Source: Konateibacter massiliensis (GTDB lineage Bacteria > Bacillota > Clostridia > Lachnospirales > Lachnospiraceae). Taken from it: DNA of 64,000 bases. A program made the translations under genes and the position numbers. Positions 26,473-34,975 of this stretch are shown in pieces. The stretch is from contig NZ_LT860099.1 of NCBI RefSeq assembly GCF_900184995.1, forward strand, positions 646,269-710,268, written 5' to 3'. The number at the start of each line of letters is the position of its first letter. The stretch's first letter is position 1. The notes beneath the pieces were generated by a model that made no database searches, was not told the origin of the DNA, and saw nothing but the letters and a program-made list of their open reading frames with translations.

Positions 26473-28419
26473 TTAAATATCAAGTGCTGCATGATAGCCT
26501 TGATAAACTGCTGTGGTAATCGTGGACGGACATACACAGTCGCCGATTTGAGCGACATAAGGAGCACAATTAAGCAATTTTTCAGCCTCGCCCGTCAATG
26601 CTCTCTGTCCTGCCGCACAGATAACGGATTTTCCTAAAACAAGCTCTTCTTCCCCTTTTTCATTCAGGCACAAAACGCCTTCCTCTGTAATTTTAAGTGC
26701 CCTATACTGATTATGAACCGTCACCAGCTCCTCTACCTTCTTCAAAAGAATCGGACGATGTCTGATATTCGCATCAATGGCAAGTTCCGAACGCATCTCT
26801 ACCAGCTCTACCTTTTTTCCTTCCTCTGCAAGATGAATTGCCGCTTCACATCCTGCCAAGCCACCGCCGATAACAACTACACTGTCTCCTACCTTATCTT
26901 TTTCCAGATAGTAATCATTCACGACAACAACATTTTCTCCTGTAATCCCCTCAACCGGCGGAATAAGAGGTTCTGACCCTATGGCAATAATCAGTGTGTC
27001 TGCCTCTTCCTTCTCGGCATATTCCGCCGTTACTTTCGTATTTAACCGGATTTCTACTCCTGCCTCCACTGCCTGTTTTGCAAGTGTCACGCCAAGCTCA
27101 TACATTTCATATTTAAACGGGATTGCCTGTTCTCCCTTTAATATACCGCCAAGTTCGTTTGATTTTTCACAAAGAATAACCTGATGTCCCCTCTTTGCCG
27201 CAGTAATCGCCGCTTCCAGTCCTCCCGGACCTCCTCCTGCAATTAGCACTTTACGTGGATTGGAGCTTTTCACGATTTCTGTTCCGTCCAGTTCCCTTCC
27301 AATCAGCGGGTTTACCGTACATCTTCTCGTGGAGGTCATTGCGCGCTCTGCCATACAGGTAAAGCAGCGTAAGCACTTCACTATTTTCTCATCCTGATTG
27401 CTCATAATCTTCCTTGGCAATTCATGGTCTGCCAGCAAGGCTCTTGCCATCTCAACGACGTCCGCCTTACCTGATGCGATAATTTCCTCCATCATGGCAG
27501 GGTCATTCAAGCCTCCGATTGTAGCAACCGGAATCGTCACATGCTTTTTAATTTCCGCGGCAAGATAGACATTGCAGCCATGAGGAAGGAACATAGACGG
27601 ATGCGTTGTGGCAAACCCTCTTTGATAAGTTCCGGCAGAAACATGCAATAAGTCAATTTTATCCTCCAGCAATTTTGCAATTTCCACTCCGTCCTCAAGG
27701 GTATAGCCACCCTCAAAAAACTCGGAGCCGCTCATACGAAATTCAATCGGAAAACCTTCTCCCACCGCTTCTCTGACGCTGTCTAACACCTCTCTTGCAA
27801 AACGGACTCTGTTTTCAAGACTTCCGCCGTACTCATCGGTTCTATGATTAAAATAAGGAGATAGAAACTGGTTAATGAGCCAGCCATGTCCGCCGTGAAC
27901 CATGACCATCTCAAAACCTGCACGCTTTGCCAAGCCGGCACAATTTCCGTATGCCTTGACAATATCTGCAATCATTTCAACAGGAAGTTCCTTTACCTCC
28001 AATCCGTCCGGACGGACACCTGCGCTTGGACCGTATTGTGCCATTCCTTTCTTCTTATCCTTATCCGTCAAATAGGTACCCGCATATTGTCCGGAATGAG
28101 ACAGTTCCACGCTTGCGATTGCTCCGTGCCTTCTGATGGCATCTGCGGTATAGGTAAAGCCGGAAAGGGAACCCGGGGTAGTCAAGTCCAAATGATAAGC
28201 ATGAGAACCGTCTGTTTCCGGATGTACCATACATTCACTTACCGTAACGGCTCCGGCTCCGCCTTTGGCTCTTAATTCATAAAAGGCAGTGGAGCCTCTT
28301 CCGATACAGCAGTCGGCGGTTATATCCGTTCCTCCCATAGGTGCTGAAAACATTCTGTTTCGAAAGGTTACTTTTCCGATTTTAATCGGTTTACAAAGAT
28401 GGGGGTATTTTTTTGTCAT
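26473..28419 (-). CDS. NADH:flavin oxidoreductase / enoate-reductase-like iron-sulfur flavoprotein
   Basis: A 648-residue old-yellow-enzyme fusion. The N-terminal FMN TIM barrel (1-340) has VELSHSGQYAGTYL and FLSPYFNHRTDEYGGSLENR. A 4Fe-4S motif follows (CLRCFTCMAERAMTSTRRC), then an FAD/NAD part with two Rossmann motifs (IAGGGPGGLEAA and VVIGGGLAGCEAA). This architecture is shared by 2,4-dienoyl-CoA reductase, enoate reductases and the bile-acid enzymes BaiCD/BaiH, which reduce activated C=C bonds. The substrate here is unknown. It is followed by an OFA transporter and preceded by a LysR gene. Confidence 0.92.
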   Translation of the reverse strand: MTKKYPHLCKPIKIGKVTFRNRMFSAPMGGTDITADCCIGRGSTAFYELRAKGGAGAVTVSECMVHPETDGSHAYHLDLTTPGSLSGFTYTADAIRRHGAIASVELSHSGQYAGTYLTDKDKKKGMAQYGPSAGVRPDGLEVKELPVEMIADIVKAYGNCAGLAKRAGFEMVMVHGGHGWLINQFLSPYFNHRTDEYGGSLENRVRFAREVLDSVREAVGEGFPIEFRMSGSEFFEGGYTLEDGVEIAKLLEDKIDLLHVSAGTYQRGFATTHPSMFLPHGCNVYLAAEIKKHVTIPVATIGGLNDPAMMEEIIASGKADVVEMARALLADHELPRKIMSNQDEKIVKCLRCFTCMAERAMTSTRRCTVNPLIGRELDGTEIVKSSNPRKVLIAGGGPGGLEAAITAAKRGHQVILCEKSNELGGILKGEQAIPFKYEMYELGVTLAKQAVEAGVEIRLNTKVTAEYAEKEEADTLIIAIGSEPLIPPVEGITGENVVVVNDYYLEKDKVGDSVVVIGGGLAGCEAAIHLAEEGKKVELVEMRSELAIDANIRHRPILLKKVEELVTVHNQYRALKITEEGVLCLNEKGEEELVLGKSVICAAGQRALTGEAEKLLNCAPYVAQIGDCVCPSTITTAVYQGYHAALDI

Positions 28420-28438
28420 CGTATCAATCTCCTTCTAA

Positions 28439-28467
28439 AATATTGTTTAATTTTTAACAATATTATA
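28439..28467 (-). promoter_or_regulatory. Putative promoter and operator of the flavoprotein-transporter unit
   Basis: TATAAT (28467-28462, minus) lies next to a 9-8-9 inverted repeat, AATATTGTT-N8-AACAATATT (28439-28464). The repeat overlaps the -10 and the likely start of transcription, a place where a bound regulator could act. No good -35 is visible, consistent with an activated promoter. The adjacent LysR is the obvious candidate regulator. Confidence 0.4.
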
Positions 28468-28471
28468 ATAG

Positions 28472-28514
28472 ATAAAAGGTGTGAATGACTATCAACAAAT
28501 CCTTCACACCTTCC
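28472..28514 (-). terminator. Terminator after the LysR gene
   Basis: AAGGTGTGAA (28512-28503 on the minus strand) pairs with TTCACACCTT (28485-28476), followed by TTATC. It lies just upstream of the flavoprotein promoter. Confidence 0.65.
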
Positions 28515-28578
28515 AACAAATTGTTGTTATTCAATTATGACAATTTTTTAACATTCCATTCGTAAACTTTGACTAAAC

Positions 28579-29451
28579 CTATGCTTTTTTATTCAAATAC
28601 TCCTGAAAAATTTTGATATTTGTGAAGTCTTGGTTTTGCCTGTTTGAGATCTGATAAATATTCCATTTGATTTTTTCTTTCAAGGGAATGACCTTGACCC
28701 CTTTCAAATTAAAATCCTCCGTTGAAAAGTCAATCAGTACTCCGATGCCTACCTTCAACTTACACAATTTATATAAGAAATGGCTGTCCACCGTCTTCGC
28801 CACAATCTGGGGCTCAAAGCCGTTTTCCATACAGCCCTGCTTAAATTCATGATAAACTCGAAATTCTTCATTCAAAATGAGGATTTTTTCGTTCTTTAAG
28901 TCTGCAATGCTGATTTCTGTTTTATCATAGTAGGGATGGCCCTCATAGACCGTCAAAATAATCTCCCTGCTTGCAATTTGCCGCTCCAGAAACTCTCTCT
29001 CTTTGCTTTTTCCGACCACGATTCCCACATCAGCCTTATAGCCGGCAATCATTTCCTTTACCTTATCATTTGCATACTCTGCCCATTCCACTTCAATCTG
29101 GGGATGGCTTTTGATAAAGTCCAAAATCAACTGAAAGGACAGGGCATTTAAAACTCCTCTAGCACATGCAATGCGAAGCACCCTGTTTTTTAGCTCTAAC
29201 TGCCGAAGTCCTTCCTCAATATTATCAAGCTGGTTAATTAAAAGATTTACCCTCTCATACAAAAATTCGGCACTTTGAGTCGGTATAACTCCCTTTTGAC
29301 TTCGTTCAAACAAGGTGGTATCCAGCTTGGTCTCCAAATTTTTTATCATTCTGCTCAGTCCTTGAGACGTAATAAACAGCCTCTGGGCAGCCTGATTGAT
29401 GCTCTTTTCTTCATATACTGCGGCAAAACATTTTAATTCGTTGGTATTCAT
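28579..29451 (-). CDS. LysR family transcriptional regulator
   Basis: A 290-residue LysR-type regulator: N-terminal winged HTH (LKCFAAVYEEKSINQAAQRL then FITSQGLSRMIKNLE) and a C-terminal effector-binding domain (about 90-285). The effector is unknown. It lies between an alpha/beta hydrolase gene and the flavoprotein/transporter pair, all on the minus strand. LysR regulators commonly control adjacent catabolic genes, so it probably regulates those. No strong ribosome site precedes the ATG, and the gene starts 21 bases after the hydrolase stop. Confidence 0.93.
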   Translation of the reverse strand: MNTNELKCFAAVYEEKSINQAAQRLFITSQGLSRMIKNLETKLDTTLFERSQKGVIPTQSAEFLYERVNLLINQLDNIEEGLRQLELKNRVLRIACARGVLNALSFQLILDFIKSHPQIEVEWAEYANDKVKEMIAGYKADVGIVVGKSKEREFLERQIASREIILTVYEGHPYYDKTEISIADLKNEKILILNEEFRVYHEFKQGCMENGFEPQIVAKTVDSHFLYKLCKLKVGIGVLIDFSTEDFNLKGVKVIPLKEKIKWNIYQISNRQNQDFTNIKIFQEYLNKKA

Positions 29452-29472
29452 GGCATTTTCATATCGGCCTGT

Positions 29473-30264
29473 CTAATTCACCGCCGCTCCCTCCTGTAAT
29501 ATAAAATCACTCGTTTCTTCCACCAGAATTTCCTGCTGCTTCATACGGCTCAATCCCGCTTCATTGTCTCCCTTTTGCAAGTCGCCCTCCCCGTAAATCG
29601 CCATCTGGGTATGGTTTCCTCCTGATATTTGTATGTAAACCGTATCCTCCGGTAAAAATTCTTTGCCGTTTTCAATCTTTGTCGGTGTTGCCAGACCATC
29701 ATTGCTTCCCGACAAGCTTAATACCTTCAATCCGCTGTCTGCCAGTGAGTAGCTTTCTGTTGTATAGCTTGCATATAATATGACTCCTTCAAAAGCCTCC
29801 ATATTCTCGGAAGCTGCCATACAGGCAGAAACGCCGCCAAGGGAAAAGCCACCGATATACCATTCCTCAATATCCGTATAAGTATCCATCACATCAAATG
29901 CCCTATCCTTACCAAACATGGCAAGATTAAAAGGCATCCTCTGTATAATAACTTTAATACCGCTCTTTGCGATCTCACTTGCTGCATAAGCAAAGCTTTC
30001 CGGCTCCACCTGCCCACCCGGATAATAAATATATCCAATCGTCGGAGTCTGGTCTATCGGAGTAAATACAATCGTATTCCCGATTTCCTCCACGATTACT
30101 TCTTCATTTGTGACCATTGCCGCAAGTGCCTCCTCATCCGCAGGCAGGCAAAAAGTTAAATATTTTACCACTCCTATGACCAGAATAAATAAAACTAATG
30201 CAATGGAAGATAAAATTATTTTCTTTTTGGAAAGTCTCTTTTTCTTTGCTGTTGTATCCGTCAT
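29473..30264 (-). CDS. Membrane-anchored alpha/beta hydrolase
   Basis: A 263-residue protein with a basic N-terminus and one membrane segment (about 15-37), so the catalytic domain is outside the membrane. The nucleophile elbow is GGFSLGGVS (GxSxG). A late His is in SGGNHTQMAIYGEG, and an Asp in SGSNDGLAT completes a plausible triad. It resembles the alpha/beta hydrolase_5 group of uncharacterised esterases. Upstream of the LysR gene in the same direction; a functional tie to the enoate-reductase-like enzyme is possible but unproven. Confidence 0.82.
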   Translation of the reverse strand: MTDTTAKKKRLSKKKIILSSIALVLFILVIGVVKYLTFCLPADEEALAAMVTNEEVIVEEIGNTIVFTPIDQTPTIGYIYYPGGQVEPESFAYAASEIAKSGIKVIIQRMPFNLAMFGKDRAFDVMDTYTDIEEWYIGGFSLGGVSACMAASENMEAFEGVILYASYTTESYSLADSGLKVLSLSGSNDGLATPTKIENGKEFLPEDTVYIQISGGNHTQMAIYGEGDLQKGDNEAGLSRMKQQEILVEETSDFILQEGAAVN

Positions 30265-30397
30265 ATAATAACCTCGTTTTTTATTCCTACATAGTTACCA
30301 TGTCCTATGCTATGCTTCCTTATATAATACCATAAATACTAAACTCGTGAAATACCTCGTTAAGGATTTAGATATTATACAGAGAAATCCCCTTATA

Positions 30398-30440
30398 CAA
30401 AAAAATGAAAGCCGACTGCAACCTATCAGCTTTCATTTCT
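30398..30440 (-). terminator. Terminator after the DUF2318 gene
   Basis: ATGAAAGCTGA pairs with GTCGGCTTTCAT, followed by TTTTTTG on the minus strand. A classic intrinsic terminator. The rest of 30265-30512 is AT-rich and holds no gene. Confidence 0.8.
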
Positions 30441-30512
30441 TGTATTACACTGTCGAATTTGGTTTTCTCTTCTGTATGACTTCCTGAATTTCACTGTCCT
30501 TTTGCAAAATTA

Positions 30513-31058
30513 TTATAACTTCCAGTTTTCAAACAGCTCTTTTGCACTCTTTAAATAATCTTGACTTATGATGATATTGGTATCATCTGTTGTCTTATTC
30601 TCTTCCGGAATCGGAACAGGATTGCAGCCGCCCCTTGTCACTTCCACATCATCTGCCGAGAAACGGTTTCCGCAGTTTTGGCATATCAGTGCATCACCGT
30701 CTTGCTCATAATAGCCTCTGCCGGAGCTATAGCATACCTGACAGGTGTTAAATGCTGTTCTTATTGTACCGTCAGATGCCTTGATTGCCATCACCTCAAG
30801 CTTGGTTCCGTCCACATCATACTCATAAAAGCTTGCTTTGTCTGAAACAGCAGCAACCGGAATTATCAAATCACCATTTTCCGATACTTCTGCTGTTGTT
30901 GTCTCTGTTTTTCCATCTGCCGTCTGTTTTGTATCATTTCCATTTTTCAAAAACGAGGTGGCAATCACCACTACAATCAAAAGTCCTGCCACAAGGTATA
31001 AAATCGGTAATTTCTTTGATTTGTTGTTCTTGTTATTGTTGTTTTTCACCTTCGCCAT
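30513..31058 (-). CDS. DUF2318 (FtrD-like) membrane-anchored metal-binding protein
   Basis: A 181-residue protein with an Asn/Lys-rich N-terminus, one membrane anchor (LPILYLVAGLLIVVVIATSF) and an extracytoplasmic domain. That domain has the DUF2318 cysteine pattern: FNTCQVCYSSGRGYYEQDGD, then LICQNCGNRF, then RGGCNPVPIP. Related proteins are annotated as iron-sulfur or heme/iron-transport associated (FtrD-like), but no ftrABC or efe genes are adjacent. The cysteines suggest a metal or redox site facing outward. Likely monocistronic, since a terminator follows. Confidence 0.85.
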   Translation of the reverse strand: MAKVKNNNNKNNKSKKLPILYLVAGLLIVVVIATSFLKNGNDTKQTADGKTETTTAEVSENGDLIIPVAAVSDKASFYEYDVDGTKLEVMAIKASDGTIRTAFNTCQVCYSSGRGYYEQDGDALICQNCGNRFSADDVEVTRGGCNPVPIPEENKTTDDTNIIISQDYLKSAKELFENWKL

Positions 31059-31165
31059 TTTCTTTTCCTTCCTTTACAAATGAATTGTTTGCTTACTTGT
31101 CTCTATGTTAATTCATTTATTTGTAGAAGATATGTAGATAAAAATTTTTATATAAAAATTGTGGA

Positions 31166-31213
31166 AATTACAAACACCGAAGATGAAATTTTACATCTTC
31201 GGTGCTTGTAATT
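31166..31213 (-). terminator. Terminator after gapN
   Basis: Two 20-base arms, beginning AATTACAAGC and ending GCTTGTAATT (with one G-T pair), form a near-perfect hairpin around a short loop. Sequence after it on the minus strand is AT-rich with a T run a few bases on. Confidence 0.7.
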
Positions 31214-31215
31214 AT

Positions 31216-32688
31216 CTAATCTTCACCCTGCTCATATAGATTAATTACTGTTGCCTTCGGTCTCGACATCGATTCAATCGAATAACGGATTCCCTGTGTT
31301 CCGATACCGGAAGATTTTACACCAAGGAATGGGAAATGATCCGGTCCTCTTTCCGTTTTGTTGTTGACCTGTACGGTTCCAACCTCCAAGCGGTTTGCCA
31401 CATAAAACGCTTCATTGATGTTGCTTGTGAATACCGCAGATTGAAGCCCATATTCGGAGTCGTTTGCAATCTGTATTGCCTCATCCTTACTCTTAACACG
31501 GATTATCGGTAAAACCGGACCAAACGGCTCTTCCCATGCAATTCTCATATCGGTTGTCACATTGTCAAACAGCGTAGGAGCAATCAGATTTCCTTCCCTT
31601 GTTCCTCCTACTAAGAGCTTTGCACCCTTTTCTTTCGCATCATCAATCAACTCGCAAACAAAGTCCGCTGCTTTTTCGCTGATCAACGGAACAATATCTA
31701 CATCTTGTTCCAACGGATTTCCCACTTTTAACGTCTCCATCTTCGAAACAATCTTTTCAACCAGCGTATCTGCCACTTCATCTATGACAAGGATTCGTTT
31801 TACTGCCGTACAGCGCTGTCCGGAATAAGAATATCCGCCTGCCACGATATTGGTAGCTGCCAAGTCAAGGTCAGCGTCCTTTAAAATAATAGCCGCATCC
31901 TTTCCGCCAAGCTCCATCAAAAGAGGAACCATGCTTGTAATCTCGGAAATATGTTTGCCTACCTCTGTACTACCGGTAAAATTAATAAAGTTAATTCCCC
32001 GGTGCGTTGTGATGTAATCTCCTATTTCACTGCCTCTTCCGGTCACCGTATTCAGCACTCCGGCAGGAACCCCTGCCTCTTGGAACACTCTCGCCAAATA
32101 TAAACCGCATAAGCTGCCTTGAGATGCCGGTTTTAGGACAATGGAATTTCCCGCCATCAAGCCCGGTGCTATCTTGGATGCCGCCAGATTAACCGGATAA
32201 TTAAAAGGTGAAATTGCCAGTATAACTCCTAACGGTTCTCTCTTTACCATAGAAATTTTATTCGTTTTTACCCCCGGGAAGCTGTCTCCCGGAATGCTTT
32301 CACCCGATATGTTTTTTGCCGTATCCGCTGTAAAACGGATAAAATCAGCCGTTCTTTCTATCTCGCTCGCACAGCTTTTTCTATCTTTTGCAATTTCCTT
32401 CATCATCAGGTCCGTCAATTCCTCTTTTTGTGTGAGAAGAATTTTCGCCGTCTTATAAAGTATCTCTGCCTTTTCATCTATTGTTACATTTCTCCAGTGC
32501 CTTTGCGCCTGCTTTGCCGTCTCAATTGCAAGGTCTACATCTTCACTTGCCATAGCCGGCACACTTCCAAGCTCACTGCCGTCAATCGGAGAATAGATTG
32601 TGATCGTTTTATTATCATTTCCATCTATCCATTTTCCATCAACCAGGTTTTTATAATGATTTTCATCATCTCTCATTTTATCTAACAT
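31216..32688 (-). CDS. gapN: NADP-dependent non-phosphorylating glyceraldehyde-3-phosphate dehydrogenase
   Basis: An aldehyde dehydrogenase (490 residues) very close in sequence to streptococcal GapN along its whole length. It would oxidise glyceraldehyde 3-phosphate directly to 3-phosphoglycerate and yield NADPH instead of ATP. Catalytic Cys is in YSGQRCTAVKR, the general-base Glu in LMELGGKDAAI, and NADP-binding GSTEVGKH is present. GapN-typical EEPFGPVLPIIRVKSKDEAI and a C-terminal KSSGIGTQGIRYSIE are conserved. It has its own promoter with an operator-like dyad. NADPH supply fits the neighbouring redox genes. Confidence 0.93.
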   Translation of the reverse strand: MLDKMRDDENHYKNLVDGKWIDGNDNKTITIYSPIDGSELGSVPAMASEDVDLAIETAKQAQRHWRNVTIDEKAEILYKTAKILLTQKEELTDLMMKEIAKDRKSCASEIERTADFIRFTADTAKNISGESIPGDSFPGVKTNKISMVKREPLGVILAISPFNYPVNLAASKIAPGLMAGNSIVLKPASQGSLCGLYLARVFQEAGVPAGVLNTVTGRGSEIGDYITTHRGINFINFTGSTEVGKHISEITSMVPLLMELGGKDAAIILKDADLDLAATNIVAGGYSYSGQRCTAVKRILVIDEVADTLVEKIVSKMETLKVGNPLEQDVDIVPLISEKAADFVCELIDDAKEKGAKLLVGGTREGNLIAPTLFDNVTTDMRIAWEEPFGPVLPIIRVKSKDEAIQIANDSEYGLQSAVFTSNINEAFYVANRLEVGTVQVNNKTERGPDHFPFLGVKSSGIGTQGIRYSIESMSRPKATVINLYEQGED

Positions 32689-32767
32689 AAATTACCTCCT
32701 TGTGCGACACAGATTGTTTTGTTTATAGTTTCTTATGCTAGTTTTCGCCAGTCTATGAATAAATCAA

Positions 32768-32819
32768 CCTATCGTTTCGATAGGATATTTATCATATTAA
32801 ATAATTCCTACTTTGTCAA
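32768..32819 (-). promoter_or_regulatory. gapN promoter with operator-like dyad at the start site
   Basis: On the minus strand TTGACA (32819-32814) and TATGAT (32796-32791) are 17 bases apart. A perfect inverted repeat, CCTATCG-TTT-CGATAGG (32768-32784), covers the predicted transcription start. This is a position typical for a repressor operator. The regulator is not identified. Confidence 0.7.
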
Positions 32820-32828
32820 TATAAATAT

Positions 32829-32862
32829 AGGACAATTTAAATAAATATATTTAAATTGTCCT
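32829..32862 (-). terminator. Terminator after the hydrogenase-like gene
   Basis: AGGACAATTTAAAT and ATTTAAATTGTCCT (14 bp each, perfect) with a 6-base loop. The AT-rich stem ends near a short T run. Lies just upstream of the gapN -35. Confidence 0.7.
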
Positions 32863-32914
32863 TTCATACAAAAACTATTATACGCTTAACGCTTATTATT
32901 TATGTGAACCATTC

Positions 32915-34159
32915 TTAAAACTGGCGTGTAAAGATATCAGAGTTCTCTAAAAGACTCTCTATCGTATCAAAGCCCAGACGATGCAGCAGTTCGATTACAT
33001 ATGGATTTTCAGCCGGATGCTGATAGGTAGCTGCCTCCGCATATTCATTGACCGCTTTCGTTCCCTCCTCCACGCTCGTGATGGACCTTGGACCGCCTAC
33101 ACAGCCGCCTCTGCAGCCCATTCCTTCATAGAAGTTGGCATTTGTCTTTCCTTCCATCAGCTCCGTCATCATCGCCTTACATGCCGGAACACCATCCGCT
33201 TTCTGTGTCTTCACACTGATTTTTCGGTTCGGGCTGATGCTCTTTACCGTATTGGCAACCGCTTCACTTACTCCGCCCGCTCGGGCATAAATTCTGCCTG
33301 CTTTTGAAGAATGATCTTTGTCGCTCTCCTCCATATCTTCGGGATGAATGTCAAAGGCTTCAAATATATTCTGCATTTCCTGAAAGGTCAGTACAAAATC
33401 TACATCACCAGCCAAATCTTTCTCCCTCGCCTCTGCCTTCTTGGCAAGACAAGGTCCGATAAATACAGTGATTGCTTCCGGATGAAGCACCTTGATTGTT
33501 CTTGAACAGGCAATCATCGGTGATACTGACCCCGGCACATGAGGCATAAGCTCATTGTAAACCTTCTTAATCATAGCAATCCACATAGGACAGCAGCAGC
33601 TCGTAAGCTGGAAATCGCTTTCCTCTTGAATATTTTTATCAAATTCAAGTGCTTCCTTAAGCGTCAATATATCTGCAAATAAAGCAACCTCCACCATTCC
33701 GTCAAAGCCTATATTTTTCATTGCGGTACGAAGTTTGCCCGGAGTTACCTCAGCACTGAATTGTCCAAGAAATGCGGGCGCTATCATGGCATAGACAAGC
33801 CCCTTTGCAGAGCGGATACTCTTTAATGCCGGAATAATATCTGTGCTTGCCCGCAGCTTTTCTCCCGCACAGCCGTCAATACATTCCGAACAGCCCATAC
33901 AAAGATCAGAATCTATGACAATTCCGCCTTCTGGTTTTATACTGATTGCATCAAAGGGACATCTCTTGATACATTCGCTTTGGGATTCATCGGAACATTC
34001 ACATTTTCCCGTCTGAATTACAAGCGGATGTTTCGTAGGATTTAACAGACAATCAAGCTGGTGAGGATCATACTCCTTTTCCAGACCTTCCATTTTATCC
34101 AGTTCGTCATTCATTGCAGATTTTACTACATATTGATACAATTCTTGAAATGTTTCCAT
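32915..34159 (-). CDS. [FeFe]-hydrogenase-like protein, group B type
   Basis: A 414-residue cytoplasmic protein. Two ferredoxin-like Cys clusters (CECSDESQSECIKRCP about 53-68; CMGCSECIDGC about 87-97) precede the H-cluster domain. H-cluster ligands are seen as TSCCCPMW (186-193), GPCLAKK (235-241) and EGMGCRGGCVGG (345-356). This motif set matches the group B (non-bifurcating, poorly characterised) class rather than classic prototypical hydrogenases. No hydEFG maturases are in the window. It is preceded by a dispersed repeat in its leader. Activity (H2 evolution versus sensing) cannot be decided. Confidence 0.9.
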   Translation of the reverse strand: METFQELYQYVVKSAMNDELDKMEGLEKEYDPHQLDCLLNPTKHPLVIQTGKCECSDESQSECIKRCPFDAISIKPEGGIVIDSDLCMGCSECIDGCAGEKLRASTDIIPALKSIRSAKGLVYAMIAPAFLGQFSAEVTPGKLRTAMKNIGFDGMVEVALFADILTLKEALEFDKNIQEESDFQLTSCCCPMWIAMIKKVYNELMPHVPGSVSPMIACSRTIKVLHPEAITVFIGPCLAKKAEAREKDLAGDVDFVLTFQEMQNIFEAFDIHPEDMEESDKDHSSKAGRIYARAGGVSEAVANTVKSISPNRKISVKTQKADGVPACKAMMTELMEGKTNANFYEGMGCRGGCVGGPRSITSVEEGTKAVNEYAEAATYQHPAENPYVIELLHRLGFDTIESLLENSDIFTRQF

Positions 34160-34180
34160 ACTTTCATCCTCCTATGCAAA

Positions 34181-34262
34181 TTCGTGCCAAAATACGCATC
34201 TCGCAGAAAGGAAGCGGCTGCTTCGCAACCCGCTCGGACACGGAGTGTAAGCAAAGCTCACA
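34181..34262 (-). repeat. Dispersed structured intergenic repeat, copy B
   Basis: On the minus strand it reads hairpin I (TGTGAGC-TTT-GCTTACA), CCGAGCGGG, hairpin II (GGTTGC-GAA-GCAGCC, 34230-34216) and tail CTGCGAGATGCGTATTTTGG. A TATAAT (34278-34273) lies about 10 bases upstream, so the hydrogenase transcript would begin close to the repeat and carry it as leader; the element ends about 20 bases before the ATG. Confidence 0.65.
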
Positions 34263-34363
34263 CCTTTTTATCATTATACCACATATGCATAGGTTTTAAG
34301 CCTGAAAGCAACGTTTTTTATATTTCTTTTATACTTTTTATATGATAGAAAATTTCTACGAGC

Positions 34364-34430
34364 GAGCAAAGCAGCCAAGTCCCTCGCAAGTAAGGGATTA
34401 AGGAGTTGATGCGGACTTGCCCGCTTTGTT
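34364..34430 (-). terminator. Hairpin after msrA, probable terminator
   Basis: CAAAGCGGGCAAGTCC (34428-34413) pairs with GGACTTGGCTGCTTTG (34382-34367), one mismatch and one G-U, around a 30-base loop. The 3' arm (GACTTGGCTGCTTT) matches the terminator near 62952. No long T tract follows here. Confidence 0.5.
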
Positions 34431-34438
34431 CTTGTATC

Positions 34439-34945
34439 TTAGCGATTATATTTTTTTGCCAGCTCAAATTTATCCGCTCCGATATGACAATATCCGTTCG
34501 GATTTTTATCCAGATATTTCTGGTGGTATTCCTCCGCTTTGCTGTAATTGGAAAGCGGCTTTACCTCGATTGCAATTTTCTCCTTATAGCTTTGCTGAAG
34601 CTTTTGTATCGATGCCTGTATCGCCGGTTCATCTTTCGAATCCACATAATAAATGCCCGTTCGGTACTGTGTTCCCACATCACCGCCCTGACGGTTTACG
34701 CTGACCGGATTAATCACATCATAATACAAATTCAGAACTTCCTCCAAGCTGATTTGGCTGTCATCATACAAAACCTTTACCGCTTCTGCATGGCCTGTAT
34801 TGTTGTGGCAAACCTCCTCATAGGTGGGATTTTCTGTTGTCCCGTTGGCATAGCCTACCTCCGTCTGAACAATCCCTTTGATTTCCTGAAGATATTTTTC
34901 TGTTCCCCAAAAGCAGCCGCCTGCCAAGTAAATTTCTTTTTGCAT
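34439..34945 (-). CDS. msrA: Peptide-methionine (S)-S-oxide reductase
   Basis: Reduces methionine-S-sulfoxide in proteins and free methionine using thioredoxin. The catalytic motif is [11 protein letters not shown], followed by TEVGYANG and [13 protein letters not shown], all hallmarks. The 168-residue length is typical of MsrA alone; no MsrB domain is fused or adjacent. It lies 30 bases after the thioredoxin-reductase-like gene, which could supply its reducing power. Confidence 0.96.
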   Translation of the reverse strand: MQKEIYLAGGCFWGTEKYLQEIKGIVQTEVGYANGTTENPTYEEVCHNNTGHAEAVKVLYDDSQISLEEVLNLYYDVINPVSVNRQGGDVGTQYRTGIYYVDSKDEPAIQASIQKLQQSYKEKIAIEVKPLSNYSKAEEYHQKYLDKNPNGYCHIGADKFELAKKYNR

Positions 34946-34975
34946 CTCAAAACACCTTTCGCTTTAAGCAGTTTT

